The notes under the pieces are model-generated. The model saw nothing but the letters and a program-made list of their open reading frames with translations, was not told where the DNA came from and did no database searches. From Romanomermis culicivorax (lineage: Eukaryota; Nematoda; Enoplea; Mermithida; Mermithidae), in NCBI GenBank assembly GCA_963922205.1, contig CAWUHX010000165.1, forward strand, positions 310,001 to 374,000: a stretch of 64,000 nucleotides of DNA. Reading direction: 5' to 3'. The translations under genes and the position numbers were made by a program. Positions within the stretch are counted from its first letter, which is position 1. The number at the start of each line of letters is the position of its first letter. Shown here in pieces: positions 63,351 through 64,000 of this stretch.

Positions 63351-64000
63351 ATTATAATTGATTAAACTTACGTTTATTAATAGTCCGTGACGATGTGTTA
63401 AAATTATTGTTGTGTACAATAATTATAAACTATTGTGCTAAAAAAATCCGGTGTAAATTGAGTCAAAATTTTGTATTCGAAGTTTACTCGATTTTTTGCA
63501 ATCTGTTTCTTAATCATGTTACGTCCATCCTTAATATCGATATATTAAAAAAGGAAGCATCGAGCTTATATCCACACGATATTTAATCGTCTCTTAGCTC
63601 TTTGGTAAATATAATATAATTAGAACATGTAGTGAATGATGGCAGACCCTCTTTCCCGTTGAAAAATTAAAGCTTTCGTTAGTTGTCTGATTTCTCTCGA
63701 ATTGTGTGCCTGTTTTTAGTTCGAAATTGATAAGATTTTTGCTGTATATTGCGCACGTTCATACAACATGGTCAATTTCCAAATGATTTTTTTGGTTTTC
63801 TAGCCGATTAACATCATTATAGAGCTGATCAGCAAATCAACGCCAAATTTTTCCTAGTTCAGTTTTAAAAGTCTAAAACTGACGCACATAATAGGAGAAA
63901 ACTATCATTTAATCATTTTTTCCGATAAAAGTAGGATAATTTATCAGTTTTAGTATGAACAGCCAAAAAATTGTGCAACCGAATTCTTCTCTCAAGTTGC

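Larger units (their letters stand above)
49918..64000. other. 14 kb upstream of the dystrophin start
   Basis: No gene that I can support. It holds family C and F repeats, fold-back DNA (52740-53940), family A, B and D copies, an AT microsatellite (56280-56400), SINE units (57280-57960), a GC-richer patch (58010-58960), a Harbinger-type MITE (61775-62168) and a non-LTR relic (63190-63350). Dystrophin promoters or 5' UTR exons could be here but are not recognisable. Confidence 0.6.

Overview
The window is AT-rich animal nuclear DNA. It has spliced genes, short GT..AG introns (smallest about 50 nt), many TTTCAG or TTTAG acceptors, and introns full of short inverted-repeat transposons. Intron style suggests an invertebrate, perhaps a nematode; the species cannot be fixed from the sequence alone.

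One gene dominates: a dystrophin orthologue on the minus strand. I reconstruct 50 coding exons from 49917 down to 677, which splice into one open frame of 8055 nt (2685 codons) with every exon phase matching. The protein begins with an acidic leader of about 40 residues, then two calponin-homology domains (CH1 and CH2, the actin-binding domain), then a long series of spectrin repeats. Dystrophin rather than spectrin, dystonin or nesprin is indicated by the CH2 end (DKKSILTYLMCLFQSIPQ), by the first repeat (DYQSCLEEVLTWLLDAEETL) and by collinear similarity through the later repeats. The WW, EF-hand and ZZ part is not in the window and should lie beyond the left edge.

A second gene is nested in dystrophin intron 17 on the plus strand: a three-exon bHLH transcription factor (about 190-208 aa) closest in its bHLH to the HAND group. 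It has two possible first exons (39216-39303 and 40906-40939) that fit the same acceptor in phase. Its AATAAA signal lies only about 20 bp from the dystrophin exon 17 splice donor, so the two transcripts probably overlap.

The large introns (41, 42, 35, 18, 17) and the 14 kb upstream of the dystrophin start hold mobile DNA. There are several non-autonomous families with terminal inverted repeats and 8-bp target duplications (hAT-like), a 3-bp TTA element and a decayed PIF/Harbinger transposase, fold-back elements with long or tandem-repeat arms, three tandem tRNA-headed SINE units, a 73-nt tRNA-like sequence and a non-LTR reverse transcriptase relic. A GGCGC-NNN-GCGCC hairpin recurs inside several unrelated element families.

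Layout: 1-0.68 kb, intron or edge; 0.68-3.8 kb, exons 50-43; 3.8-9.05 kb, intron 42 with hAT-like and Harbinger relics; 9.05-9.45 kb, exon 42; 9.45-17.6 kb, intron 41; 17.6-32.6 kb, exons 41-20 (rod and Ser/Pro hinge) with repeats between; 33.2-42.5 kb, exons 19-17 with two huge introns, one holding the bHLH gene; 43.6-49.9 kb, exons 16-1; 49.9-64 kb, upstream repeats with no convincing gene.
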